Source: Cryptomeria japonica
Taxonomy: Eukaryota > Streptophyta > Pinopsida > Cupressales > Cupressaceae
Reading direction: 5' to 3'
Length of the DNA stretch: 64,000 nt
Assembly (NCBI RefSeq): GCF_030272615.1
Contig: NC_081411.1
Span: forward strand, 154,057,971 to 154,121,970
Shown: positions 1-10,969 of the stretch, piece by piece
Layout: the number at the start of each line of letters is the position of its first letter
Numbering within the stretch: position 1 is the first letter of the stretch
Position numbers and translations under genes: made by a program
Notes under the pieces: model-generated
What the model was told of the DNA's origin: nothing
What the model saw: only the letters and a program-made list of their open reading frames with translations
Database searches by the model: none

Positions 1-196
1 CCTACGATGTCTAATCCTGTTTCGTACGAAATTTTGCCCTTCTGTGAAAACTCGTATGAAAAACAACAAGCATGTTTGAAGGTCACAATGTCAAATTTTG
101 AATTTGCATTTTGCATATTTGGATACGCAAGCATGTTTAGCATGGTTTTAGTGTAATTTGGATCACATGCTGATAGTGTTCATGTTTGATTTTGCA
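1..196 (+). other. Leader or intron tail upstream of the PMD-like ORF
   Basis: There is no coding signal. The stretch holds TTTCGTACGAAATT near position 20 and ends in a pyrimidine-rich TTTGATTTTGCAG at about 184-196, which looks like a 3' splice site just before the open frame that follows. The TCGTACGA motif is also repeated in the leader of the Tat-like element at 12960-13260, which hints that this DNA is itself retrotransposon leader; that is inference only. Confidence 0.35.
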
Positions 197-2140
197 GATT
201 CGGTTGCTAGATGTCTTGTTTCATTGTGTTTATCCACCTACTCTGGGATTGGTTCAAAATTTGTCAGACATAGATAGGGCTCATATTCAGGCATGTAGAT
301 TTGGATACCTTCTTCAGATGCTAGATATCCGTGTTAATCACGGGATGTTGACCGCATTAGTCGAGTGATTCCATTCAGAGCATAATACGTTCCATTTACC
401 CATAGGAGAGATGATTATCACACCTAAGGATGTCTATCGTATTCTCAGGATTCCATTTGTTGGTGATAAGGTAGATTATGATTCTGCTCAATGGCCTAGG
501 ATTTTAGCTTTGAGACATATATTTCATGATAAGACCATCCTTGAGCAAGCCATTACATAGGATGTTATGATGGCTAGATATAGCGAGCAATTTCCACTAG
601 CATGTGTGTTAGTAGGTATGATAGGTTGTTTTGTCATGCCGAACAGGGGACAACAGAGCTTTCTATGTGGCTGGGCTAGGATGCTCGAGAGACTACTGAC
701 TCATCCTGAGAGATTAGGGTGGGGTTCTTGTTTATTAGATCACATGTATCATGAGATGCATGAGGTTGCATATAGGGATGGGAAGAGTATGGCAGTGGGA
801 GTCCTAGTTTTTATTTGGGCCTAGGAGCACATCCCAATATGCAAACCTATAGTGGATGATGCTAGAGAGCCACACCAGCCCATAGTTTATTGTATTCTGG
901 TTATGTCACTCAACCCCATCTGGGAAAGACAGAGTATTGGAGGAGACAGCTTGATGATCTGATCACGGTGGTATGGAGACCATACAAGGGGTTGGAGCTA
1001 TGGGATGACTGGAGAGCGTAGAGGAAGGACATGTTTATGACACGTCCTCTTATTGGCAGGTCGGTGTCCATCATTGAGTGGTTCACCATTTCTAGGGTTA
1101 TGAGGCAGTATGGCAGACCACAGGGTATGTCACTGGAGTTTACAGCCTATGCCTGATATGGGGACAAGGAGAGACAAGGATGGGCTCTGAGGTTCTCCTA
1201 CACACTGAGCATGCAGGAGCTAGTCAGTTTACAGCAAATGAGATGAGATTACTTGGAGGATGTCGCGGATGCGAGGGTATTGTCCCAGTACAGGGATTGG
1301 TTCCAGAGGCATCCCTTTCCGAGATTCATAGATCCCGCATAGTATGCACCTCTTATAGAGGAGGTTGAGGATAAGGCACCAACCTAGGCATAGATACCGG
1401 ATCAGGTATAGGGGAAAGGACAGGTGCAGGGACAAGGACAAGTGCAGGGGCAGAGAGCAGATGCACAGAGGTGAGCAAGATACCAGTCGAAGGGAGACAG
1501 TGACAGAGAGGGGAGGGTGGATCGCTAGGGGTTGTTGCGGTTGAGATTGGCTATGTTGGGGCGACATAGGGCGAAGAGGAGAAGGAGAGAGTAGCTCCTT
1601 GGCAGGTGAGACAGCAGAGGGATGAGTAGGGAGGCGGAGAGGGAGGCAAAGAGCCTGTGAGGGAGCAAGGTATTGGAGGATGAGTTGGAGGGGGGGAGAG
1701 CAGGGGGCAGTGGATGCAACATGGTCTCTGAGGGCTAGATTGGGAGATTTGTAGGCACAACTAACAGTGGCGCAGACACAACTTGTAGAGCGAGACCGAC
1801 AACTTGTTGAGGTCTGAGCAGAGAGAGATCGACAGTTGGTTGAGGTCAAAGCTGTGCGCGATCGTCAGCTCATTGAGGTCAAAGTTAAGCATAATCATCA
1901 GCTTGCTAAGGTGAGAGCAGAGCGAGACGCTCTTCAGCGAGAGGTTTTGCATCAAACTAGTAGAGCAGCTTATTACATTGCAGCCTATAGCGTAGTGTTC
2001 CATATTCGCAGTATATGGCTCAATTTGAGGGAGCTAGGGTACCCAAACAGGATGTCGAGCAGTAGGCAACACCTCCTCCACCTGGCAATGAGGGAGAGGC
2101 AGAGAGATAGCTTATTAGGTCTTTTAGTTTTTGTTATATA
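197..2140 (+). pseudogene. Plant mobile domain (PMD)-like protein, degraded
   Basis: Reading from the likely splice acceptor, the frame gives a PMD-type region. It includes FHLPIGEMIITPKDVYRILR at about 393-452, then a phrase like PLIGRSVSIIEWF at about 1045-1085, and a C-terminal coiled coil near 1780-1950. This order (a helix-rich domain with the signature T-x-x-D-V-x-x-I-L-x-I-P, then a long charged tail) is typical of plant mobile domain proteins. These occur both as host genes of the MAIL1/MAIN type and as repetitive transposon-linked ORFs. The frame is broken by stops at 366, 558 and 822 and further stops near 1018, 1153 and 1236. A frame change lies near 890. The high number of lesions makes a functional product very unlikely. 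Known of the family: PMD proteins are nuclear and linked to silencing or transposons. The role of this copy is unknown. Confidence 0.7.
1785..1945 (+). repeat. 33-bp minisatellite coding an 11-residue coiled-coil repeat
   Basis: About five imperfect copies of a 33-base unit lie head to tail from about 1785. Each codes a version of R-D-R-Q-L-V-E-V-x-A-x. The later copies drift (for example NHQLAKVRAE). The unit length keeps the frame, so the array would lengthen a charged coiled coil at the C-terminus of the PMD-like protein. One copy has acquired a TGA at about 1816. Confidence 0.75.
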
Positions 2141-2149
2141 ACCCATTTT

Positions 2150-3258
2150 TTATAGCCCTATTCAATTTTTGCTCAAATGAGACATTGTATATAACAGTTG
2201 ATATCTTTTGTACTCGGAGACACTGAAATTATGATTATATACAAGATCTTGATTTGATTTCATTGTACTTGTGTCGATTGATTATGAGATGTCTTTCTAT
2301 ATGCTTTATTCTATATGTATGCATATTTTGTGTTTTTCAGTATGGATGTATACAATGGATGTAATATGGATGTTTATTTTTGTTTCTTTTTCATGCAAAT
2401 AATTGATGATGAAAATGAATGATTAGAAGGAGCAACAAGTAATGTAAATGTTTATTTTTCTTCATGCAATAATATGAATGCAAATGAGTGATAATGAAAT
2501 GTATGGATTTATATAAGATGCTTATATATGCAGCTAACATCTCAATACATAAGTACTTGATCAGAGAAATAATGATGAAACAGAGACCACTTAGCGGAGA
2601 AAATGATGATCGCTGCAAACTCTCATTCAGAAGATAAAGAGATCATTGTTATCATGCCAAAATTAGTTTTAAATACATAAAATTTAGAATGAATGCAACC
2701 TAAACCTTGTCACTAGATTTGGAATGCTTAATCTTCATCACTGAGCATTGTACAAACATAGCAGGAAAAATTGAGTTCCTTTCTTTTCATATGCAATATT
2801 AATTATCTTCCCCGCAATGACCCTTTGTTTGTTCATATCCTTGGACAGATTACACATGCATTTGGATTGCACATTAAAGAAATTCTCTCAAAATAGACAA
2901 AGAAATGATGCCAACCTCCCTGTAGCATACAGAGTCGAGGTATGTGTGGTGATTTCACCTTGATGTGAAGGCACTTATCACAGACACCCAGCTGATTAGA
3001 TGTTTCCAGATCATCAGATTCATTCCTACAAGTAGAAAACAAAGAAACATATTAAAAGATAGAGGGAATAATAATCGAAAACCAATATAAAAGACAGCAT
3101 ACAAAGAAAATTTCATGCATATCTCAAACAATTTAGTGATTGTTTTGATAGTCTTGTTTTGTTTGTTTACTCGGTGATAAAACTCTGCAGTAGTTAGGAG
3201 ATAGGTGACTGACTCAGAGTGGATGATCGAGTACCACTGACTAAAAGATGACTTGGTT
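2150..3258. other. AT-rich noncoding stretch, with one exon-like patch
   Basis: No transposon domain is visible. On the minus strand at about 3030-2860 there is an exon-like patch. It follows a TTTCTACTTGTAG acceptor-like sequence and reads NESDDLETSNQLGVCDKC then continues open to about 2836. I do not recognise the protein. The rest is low-complexity A/T sequence. Confidence 0.3.
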
Positions 3259-3263
3259 GATAC

Positions 3264-4450
3264 TGATGAATACTAAGAGGGGGGGTGAATTAGTATACCA
3301 AGAATTACTGAACTTAAACACTTAAACAGTTTAGCAATAAACTGATATAATAGTTTTACTAACAAACCGGTTAACACAAATACAAACCAAAAAGAAAATA
3401 AGGCATTCACCCATAGAAGCAAAATCACCATAACATAAGAGATTTTGACGTGGAAACCCAAATGGGAAAATCCATAGTGAGATGAAACTCACAAGTAACT
3501 ATCTACAGAATAGTAACCAGACCGGTTGAGGTCATACAATGTTCTTCACCAGAACAGATCTTGTTAGGAATCTCCATCTCTGTTAGGAGATAAGTCTGAT
3601 TAAAGACTACCTTGTGAGAGGATTTCAGATCCACAAATGTGAACCACCTTGTTAGAGGATTTACAAAGGCTTTTCTAGGCCTACCCGGTTAAGGGTTTTA
3701 GACTTGTCAAAGATGTGAGTAATCAACAAGTGAATGTTCTAGCAAATAGCATAGTCTACTTGGTTAGATCCATGATAGCTCATTGCTAATGCATTTCAGC
3801 ATTACTTCAGTCTTCAGTAAATCCACACTCTGTTACTACACACAAACTTGATCTTCTCTTCTAAGATCGCACATACAAAACTCATCAACCACCAAAAACC
3901 CTAATAGCTACATCTGCTAAAACCCTAGACATGATGTCCTTAAAAAAAATATGATTTCATGTCAGTCCAATAGGATTACATTGCAAGTTCCTAGGTTCAT
4001 TGCATCTAGACACATTTGATAACACGGCACAAAATCATTGTTAAAGTGTCGGTGGATGGTAACTCATCACAAAAATATCGGTTGGTAACTCATCACAAAG
4101 TATTACCGGTTCATACAACTTTACCGATTACCGGTTGGTAACTCATCATAGAGTAATATCGGTTTAAACATTAAACCGATTACCGGTTGTCCGAAAATGA
4201 AGACTAGGAAAATGATAATTGCCACTACAATTTCTTCGCTCTGCTTGAGATCCTCAAACCGCTTGAGGTCTTCATACCGCTTGAGATTGGTAAACACTTT
4301 CTGCAAAACACCGATAGCCTAAAGACTATAATACATAATACCAGTTTGGAACAAATACCGGTTGAGCATAACTCATACATAGAAAGTGATCTCAAAGCAA
4401 GTGTGTGTCCATCAATGACAATCACCACATAAACATCAAAAATGCCAACA
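3264..4450 (-). mobile_element. Solo LTR, copia type, TSD GATAC
   Basis: The segment starts TGATGAATAC and ends AAATGCCAACA on the plus strand, so on the minus strand it reads TGTTGGCA...TCATCA. It is flanked by identical GATAC at 3259-3263 and 4451-4455. It shares the landmarks of the copia LTRs further right in the window: a GAGGGGGGGTGAAT tract near one end and a GTGGAAACCCAAATGGG segment. No internal domains lie between the duplications, so this is a solo LTR left by LTR-LTR recombination. Its insertion splits the 3' region of the Tat-like element. Confidence 0.85.
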
Positions 4451-4714
4451 GATACTGCTTAGGACATGTAAATTGCTCATTCGATTACCCTACGACTAGG
4501 ACATTGATCGGTTTCAAGCCATGAGGGTTCTAAAAGAACTAGATGTCACAAAAGCGACTAGAAAGGTATGTACAAGCGAAAGCAAAGATGCAAGAAAATA
4601 GGAAATGTCAACATTGTGTTGATAGATGGAGCGCTTGAGTACAAGAGGCGTCTGTTTACCAGGTTTTCACCTGCTTGGCAAAGATCCTTCTCCAATTTTT
4701 AAATTTTTTTTTTT

Positions 4715-4788
4715 TTCTCAGGACTTTTCTGATTTATAGGATTTCTTCAGGACTTTTTCTGATTTTTAGAATTTCTTCAGGACATTTT
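4715..4788. repeat. About 30-bp tandem repeat in Tat 3' region
   Basis: Two full copies and one partial copy of a unit of the form TTCTTCAGGACTTTTTCTGA lie head to tail next to a run of T. They sit in the noncoding 3' region downstream of integrase (minus strand). Confidence 0.6.
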
Positions 4789-4867
4789 AGCTATACAGGT
4801 TGTTGGAGCAGAGAACACTAAGTGAAGAATTTCTTCGAGTGGATGGTGTTGATCGGTTCACGGAGCT

Positions 4868-5941
4868 ATTCTCCTTCTGATGTTGAGAGTTGATAGACAC
4901 CAGAGCCAAAGACTATAGTAACAATTTAGGGACCCAGCCAATTGGGTTCAAACTTCCCTTTGTTGTCTCGAAACTGTTGATTCTTAGGATTTTCTCTCAG
5001 AACAAGGTCACCAACCTAAAATTTTCATTGTTGAACCTTTTTGTTATAACCTCTAGACATTCTCTTTTGATATTCTCTCAGATGATCAAATACCACTTGT
5101 CGGCGTTCATCCAGCAACTCGAGTTCTTGCAATCTAGATATTTTGTAGTCTTCATCAATAACAAGACCTTGCAAAGAAACTCTTAAAGATGGTATCTCCA
5201 CCTCAACAGGTAAGACTGCTTCGGACCCATACACCAAAGAAAAAGGTGTAGCCCCAGTAGGTGTTCTAATACTTGTTCTATAAGCCATAGGGTAGGATTG
5301 AGCTGCAGGTGCCAATCCTTTCCAGATTTATTTATTGTCCTATGTAAGATAGTCAACAGATTCTTGTTAGATGCTTCAGCTTGTCCATTATCTTGAGGGT
5401 AGTATATTAATGACCAGTGTTGTTTTATTTTGATTTTTTCACAGAGTTCATCTAGATCTTTGTTCTTGAACTGTCCTCCATTGTCAATCATAATGGATGA
5501 AGGTATACCATACCTATAGATGATATAGTTAAGGATAAACAGAGCTACTTGTTTACCAGTTGCTTTGATGAGCAGAACCGCTTCTACCCACTTAATGAAG
5601 TACTCAGTGGCAATTATAATAAACTTGTGTCCATAAGATGATGCAGGATATATTTGGCCAATGAGATCAAATGCCCATTATTGAAAAGGCCAATGTGTAA
5701 TGAAGGGTATGAGATCCCATGCTGGAGAATGTATAAGGTTCCCATGTAGCTGACACTTCTCACAAGTTTTAGCAAATTGTATAGCCTCTTTCTCTGTGTC
5801 TAGCCAGTAGTAGCCAGCCCTTAGTAGTTTCTGTGCTAAAGTTAGACCGTTTGAATGGGATCCACAAACACCTTCATGAACCTTGGATAATGCGCGTTGG
5901 GACTCTTTAGTTTCTAGACACCTAAGCAAAGCATTATCCAA
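4868..5941 (-). pseudogene. Tat-lineage integrase
   Basis: The HHCC zinc-binding domain is visible as HEGVCGSH followed by CEKCQLHGN at about 5880-5740. The catalytic core has Asp in WAFDLIGQI, Asp in IMIDNGGQFKN and Glu in NGQAEASNKN, so the DDE triad is preserved. The C-terminal part continues in another frame (5315-5025, then VGDLVLRENPKNQQF at about 5010-4960) and ends at about 4868. Stops occur after HWPFQ at about 5678 and in WLGP-stop-IVT at about 4930. Integrase would insert the cDNA in the nucleus. Confidence 0.8.
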
Positions 5942-5944
5942 ACC

Positions 5945-6562
5945 TCACCTAACTAGGTCGTTAGCGATGATGACGTACCATGAAGCATTTGGAATTAGGT
6001 TCCTTTTCTCATTACGAGAAAGATTAGCAGGGATAACTTGGTCATGCAGGTAAGAGTAAATGTGATTGTAGCGATATGAGTCATGTCCAATAATAGAACA
6101 AACCATCTGGGACTCAGGGGAATCATAGGTAGGATAATGTAACTCTTCCACCAAGAATTCAAAGGGAAAATTAGATTCATGTAGTTGTGATATAGACTCT
6201 AAGGTGGCCATTGCATCTGCTGCTCTATTTGTTGATCTGGGGATCTACTGAAATGATACAAAGGTAAAGTATTTCTTGAGATCATCCACCATTCTCTTAG
6301 AAGGCATTAGTTTCTCATCTCTAGTCTGATATATATCATTGATTTGATTGATGATGAGTTGAGAATATCCATAGATGTGTAATTCAACAATCTTCCATTC
6401 GATGGCCAACTTGATCCCATTTACCAAAGCTTCATATTCTACAATGTTGTTTGTGCAAGGGAAGAGAATCTTGTAAGCTTTTGGGATTGAATATTTTTGA
6501 GGAGTAATAAAAATTATTCTGGCACTAGAACCATGTTGAGTGAAAGACCCATCAAAGAACAT
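5945..6562 (-). pseudogene. Archaeal-type second RNase H (Tat hallmark)
   Basis: The domain begins MFFDGSFTQHGSSARIIF and continues with NNIVEYEALVNGIKLA and YGYSQLIINQI, then NRAADAMATL at about 6225-6195. Three of the four expected acidic residues are visible (FDGS, EYEA, AADA). The third, usually in a GDSQL context, is Tyr here (GYSQL), so catalysis is probably lost. One stop lies at about 6247. This duplicate RNase H is what places the element in the Tat clade. A linker toward integrase (open to 5945) follows. Confidence 0.75.
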
Positions 6563-6571
6563 CTTTCATCA

Positions 6572-8204
6572 TCATTGAGTAAGGTGCATGATTGATCCAT
6601 CCAGAAATTCTATGTGCAAAGGTTGACTGTCTTCAAGTGGAGCATCAACAAGTTGATCTACAATAACCTGTCCTTTGATGGCTTTACATTTTACATATTC
6701 AATATCAAATTCTGTAAGAACCATGACCCATTTAGCCAGTCTTCCTGTAAGTGTTGCTTTGCTGAGAAGATATTTGAGTGGAACAATCTTAGCCAACAGC
6801 TTAATAGAGTGTGCTAACATATAGTGTCTTAATTTTTGTGATGCAGAGACTAATACCAAACAATCTTTTTCTATGATAGTATAGTTCATTTCATAAGACA
6901 CCAATGTTTTGTTGATATAATATATGGCTCTTTCCTTTTTATTCTCATCTTGTTGTGCCAAAAGTGCCCCCAGTGATGTATCGGTAGCTGATATATATAG
7001 AATCAATGGTTTACCTTGAATTGGTGGCATTAATATGGGTGGATTAGAAAGATAATCTTTGATTTGTTTTAGATGTTGTTCACAATCTTCATCCCAATTG
7101 TATTGGACTCCTTTCCTTAATACATTTGTGAAGGGTTTAGCTTTGTCTGCTAGCTGAGATATAAAGCGGCTTATTGATTGGAGACATCCTTGTAAACTTC
7201 TGACTGATATTCTTGGGTGGAGGCATTTCCATTATGGCGTGGACCTTTTCAGGATCAACCTTAATTCCTTTCTTTGAAATTATGTAACCAAGCAATTTCC
7301 CTAATGTTACTTTGAATGCACACTTTTTAGGATTTAGTCAGAGCTTGAATCTTTCCATTCTATCCAGTTTGAGGCTTAGCTCTTGAATATGTGTAGATCT
7401 CTTCATGTTTTTTACCAGGGTTTCATCAACATAATCTTTCATGTTTTTGTGCATCATATCATGGAAGATAGTGGTTATTGCTCTTTAGTAAGTCGCTCCT
7501 GCATTCTTTAGTCCAAATGGCATGACATTCTAGCAGAAGGTTCCCCATGCACATGTGAAGGTTGTCTTTTCTTGATCCTCGGGAGTTGTCTTGATCCGAT
7601 TATAACTAGAGAATCCATCCATTAATGAGTACATCTCATATCCAGCAGTCATATCTACTATCATATCAATGTTGGGCAATGGAAAATCATCTTTCGGACA
7701 TGCTTTGTTGAGATCCCTGAAGTCTGTGCAAACCCTAATAGATTTGTTTGCCTTTGATACAGGTACTATGTTTGATATCCATTTTTCATAGTTTATAGCT
7801 CTGATAAATCCAACTTTTAGCATTTTTTCTAGCTCAGTTTTGACTAGCAGTGCCACATGAGGGTGCATCTTATAGATTTTTTGCTTGATTGGTTTAACTC
7901 CTACTGTAATAGAGAGATGATGCATGATGAGATCAGGATCTAGTCCTGGCATATCGAAGTATGTCCATGCAAAGTTGATCTTCTTTTCTGAAAAGAGGTT
8001 GTTGAAATCTTTTAACTCTTCTGTTGATAGTGATTGAGCTAAATGAATGATATGTGATGTCTCTTGACTTCCAATATTTACTGGTTGAGTCAGTTCAATC
8101 AATATGGAAGACCTTTCTTGGAAGTGACTTGGCAGTATATCAAGTATCTCACCCTTAGGTACCTCAGAGAGGTTTTCACCCTTAGGTAAGTCCTTTATTT
8201 TCAC
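6572..8204 (-). pseudogene. Tat-lineage reverse transcriptase and RNase H
   Basis: RT is recognisable from PVSKANKSIRVCTDFRDLNK at about 7770-7715, with FPLPNIDMIVD and VMPFGLKNAGATY after it. The catalytic box, normally YVDD, reads DYVDETL at about 7420-7440, so the second catalytic Asp is Glu. Stops interrupt the domain after GTFC, after GATY and before LNPKKCAF. RNase H follows (LILYISATDTSLGALLAQQD at about 7010-6950, EMNYTIIEKD later) and extends to 6572. A frame change falls between 7530 and 7030. The enzymes would copy element RNA into DNA in the particle. This copy is inactive. Confidence 0.85.
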
Positions 8205-8210
8205 TATTTT

Positions 8211-9449
8211 TTATTCTAACACCGCCACAATGTGGTTTTCACCATCATATCTCTTATTTTCCATTTTTTTATTTTTGCGACTGAGATACTTGATGTTTGT
8301 TTCAGTCATGTTCTCACTTTTCTCACTAGTGGAAGATTTCATTGGTTCAACTGCATTAAGATAGCAGGCTAGTGTGTAGTCATTGGCGAAGATAGGTATA
8401 TTCAAAGGTTGGTTGTAAAGAGTACAGTCAATCAGTTCAAGATGTATCAAGGATAAAGTTTGAACAGGTTCAAGGGAGTTCACGGTATTATCATCATAAC
8501 TTTGGACCAACAAGTTGAGTTCCAAAAGACTACCTTGCATAGGTGTCTCGAGACCAGGAAGAGTTACAACACGATTATCAAAGTTCATGTTAGTATTTAA
8601 TGGACCTAACACAATCGACCTACTCCTAGCATCGTCCCCTTCTTCAGACTGGACTACATACCGTGGTGTGACAGTAACAGGGTCAACATGCAGCATCTCA
8701 GTATTCATGACGGAGTAGTCATAATATGTTGTTGAATAGTTGTTGTTATAAAGAGAGCTTTTGTCTGAGTTATCAGAGTCGTAAGATGAAGTTTCTAACT
8801 CATCTTCAAGTGATTTAGTAAAAGTATGTATAGTGTCAATACCTACATCTTTGATGTTGCAAGTTCCTTCATGATTTGGTTCATTGATCACTTGTATTTG
8901 ACACACCTATTGACATAACCTTGATGGTTTTGTTAGTCCCTGTCGTATTTTCCATTCAGCTTTCTCTAGATTGATGACTAGTCCTGCTTCTGTAGCTTCT
9001 AATTCTTCTTTTGTAGTTCCATATCTAATTTGTTCTATCTTAGTAGAGGGATATATAGTAGGTGAATAATTTTCTTGTGTCTTTTCTTCCTTCAGTTGTT
9101 GTTCATAATCTTCTTGTCTTTTTAGTCTGATTTCTTCTATTTCATTTTGTAATTTTAAGCGTATAAGCTCTTGTACGTCATCTGTGATATCATTGAATTC
9201 TTCAGGGGGTTTTGTAGTAGATGTATCTAAGAGATGATCTAGACCCCATTCATACTCATTTGAATTAGTTTCTAAATCATCTACTTGTTGTCTGCCAGTA
9301 TATGTAACCGAAATGTTCAGTGGTGCAAACAATTCTCTCATTCTTTCTACCTCTTCTCTCATATCCTTTGGGACTTCTACTTTGTGTAGTGTTATAGCTG
9401 GTACAATCGGAACTTGATTACCATCCACTTCCTCTCTCCGGGTTGGCAA
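8211..9449 (-). pseudogene. Spacer region between protease and RT (Tat element)
   Basis: Two long open stretches (9449-8907 and 8906-8211) lie in one frame and lead directly into RT. The first is rich in Glu/Arg and carries a predicted coiled coil (ELIRLKLQNEIEEIRLKRQE at about 8.9-9.2 kb). The second is acidic and Ser/Asp-rich. No catalytic motif is visible. Such low-conservation spacers between PR and RT are usual in large Tat elements. A single stop separates the two halves. Confidence 0.5.
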
Positions 9450-10625
9450 TTTTTCTTGTTCATCGTCACACTCTTCCTGAGTTTGTTGAGTATTAATTTC
9501 CTGTGATGTTGAAGGTAGTACCTTTTTCCTCCACTTAGGTCGATGGTGAGAAGTATGTTTCCGATCTGATGACTTTCATGGATCGTATCCCAGTCCAGCT
9601 TTATCATTTGCAGACTAAGTTTGCAATTGATAGGTTCAACAATACCTTCTTGACGCTTGCCTAGAGGACTGGTACCCGAATATCCCATGTGTTGAAGCAT
9701 CTTATAACTTGGACCATATTGTGTTGGGGAAATCTCACAATGTTGTATTTATTTTTTTGTACTATCTTCTTTGAAAAGCCATTTGAGAACAACATCCTCT
9801 TCTATTTAATCTGCAAGGGAAGTAGAGGACTATATAAAGAGACCATCATAAATGACATTTGGAGTTGAAGTTTGTGGCTTCATAACCTTTGATGGTTTTC
9901 CCAACTATCTTGGTGATGGAGGAAGAGACATTAGTGAGAGTACAGGTTCTATTTTGTATCCATCCATGCCAATATTTGTGATTTTCAATTTCTTCTCTAA
10001 ATCTTTCATCAAAGTTTCTGAACTTTCAGCTATAGAGATTTCTCTATTATGAGGAATAAAAGCATCAGCACTCTGCGTTAATGCATTACAGGTATAGCTT
10101 GTATCTACAGGAATACTGACTTCAACTCCATTGTAAGTAAAGCTCAAGCATTGATGATATGTAGATGGTATTGCTTTCATTTCATGAATCCATGGCCTGC
10201 CCAGTAAGATGTTGCATGAAAGAGGAAGTTCGAGGACCTGAAAGATAACATCTCTTTCCACAGGTCTTACCCTGATTGGTAAGAGTACTAGACCTTTAGA
10301 AGTTCTTTCTTCTTCATCATAAGATTTGATTGTTATTTTCTTTGTTGGATTAATGACATTTTCAGAAAACCTCAGCTGTGTCAGTAGATTGTAGGTACAA
10401 ATATTCAACCCAGTGCCTCCATCTATCAAAACACATTTAACTCGGTGTTTATGGATCATAGCTTCGATGTGTAATGGTTGATTATGTGGGTGATTCAGTG
10501 AGTTATCATCTTCTTCAAAGAAAGTGAGGTAATGAGGCAAAGTCAGGTGACCCACCATAGATTGAAACCGATCTATAGCTAAATCTCTAGGGACATTAGT
10601 AGTGAGCAAATCCTTGTCCAGGATC
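9400..10625 (-). pseudogene. Tat-lineage aspartic protease with G-patch-like motif
   Basis: This segment is in the same frame as Gag. The aspartic protease active site reads VLIDGGTGLNICTYNLL at about 10441-10391, followed by the flap region and an ILLGRPWIHEMKAIPS segment at about 10216-10170 typical of gypsy proteases. Downstream at about 9712-9630 is a G-patch-like stretch, YKMLQHMGYSGTSPLGK followed by a GIVEPI tail. Glycines and hydrophobic residues are spaced as in G-patch domains, which also accompany some retroviral proteases. The frame continues to about 9392, where the reading shifts to another frame. Protease would cleave the Gag-Pol precursor. The G-patch assignment rests on motif shape only. 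Confidence 0.7.
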
Positions 10626-10969
10626 TCTCTATGAGCAGAAGAGATCTTAAGTAGTTATAAAATGGAGATTTGAGCATTAGTTATTTTCAATTGTTTGACA
10701 ATGCTATAGCCAAGAGAGGATGATGAAGCCAGGATTGTGCCTGTTTGTTTGTCTGAAGGAGTTGGTAGGTTTTGAGCAGAAGTTGAGGAACTAGCTTCTT
10801 AGAGAGTAGCCTTCTTTTGAGTGTGGGTCACAACATTGGCAGTTTGTGCTTGATTTTGTTTATCTTTGATTATGATCACATTGCAATATTCAGGTTGGAA
10901 AGATTCAATCATGTTGATCACGTTGTCATTGTTAGTGTAGGTGTAATTGAATTTAGCACCTCCCTTTGA

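Noticed and set aside
1229-1849. 206-codon open frame on the minus strand
   Set aside because: It lies antisense to the PMD-like gene, in a G-rich purine tract, and its Ser/Pro/Leu-rich translation has no domain. It is a by-product of base composition.
2150-3258. A 3' LTR of the Tat element in this stretch
   Set aside because: No collinear match to 14745-15774 could be seen by eye. The 3' LTR is treated as missing.
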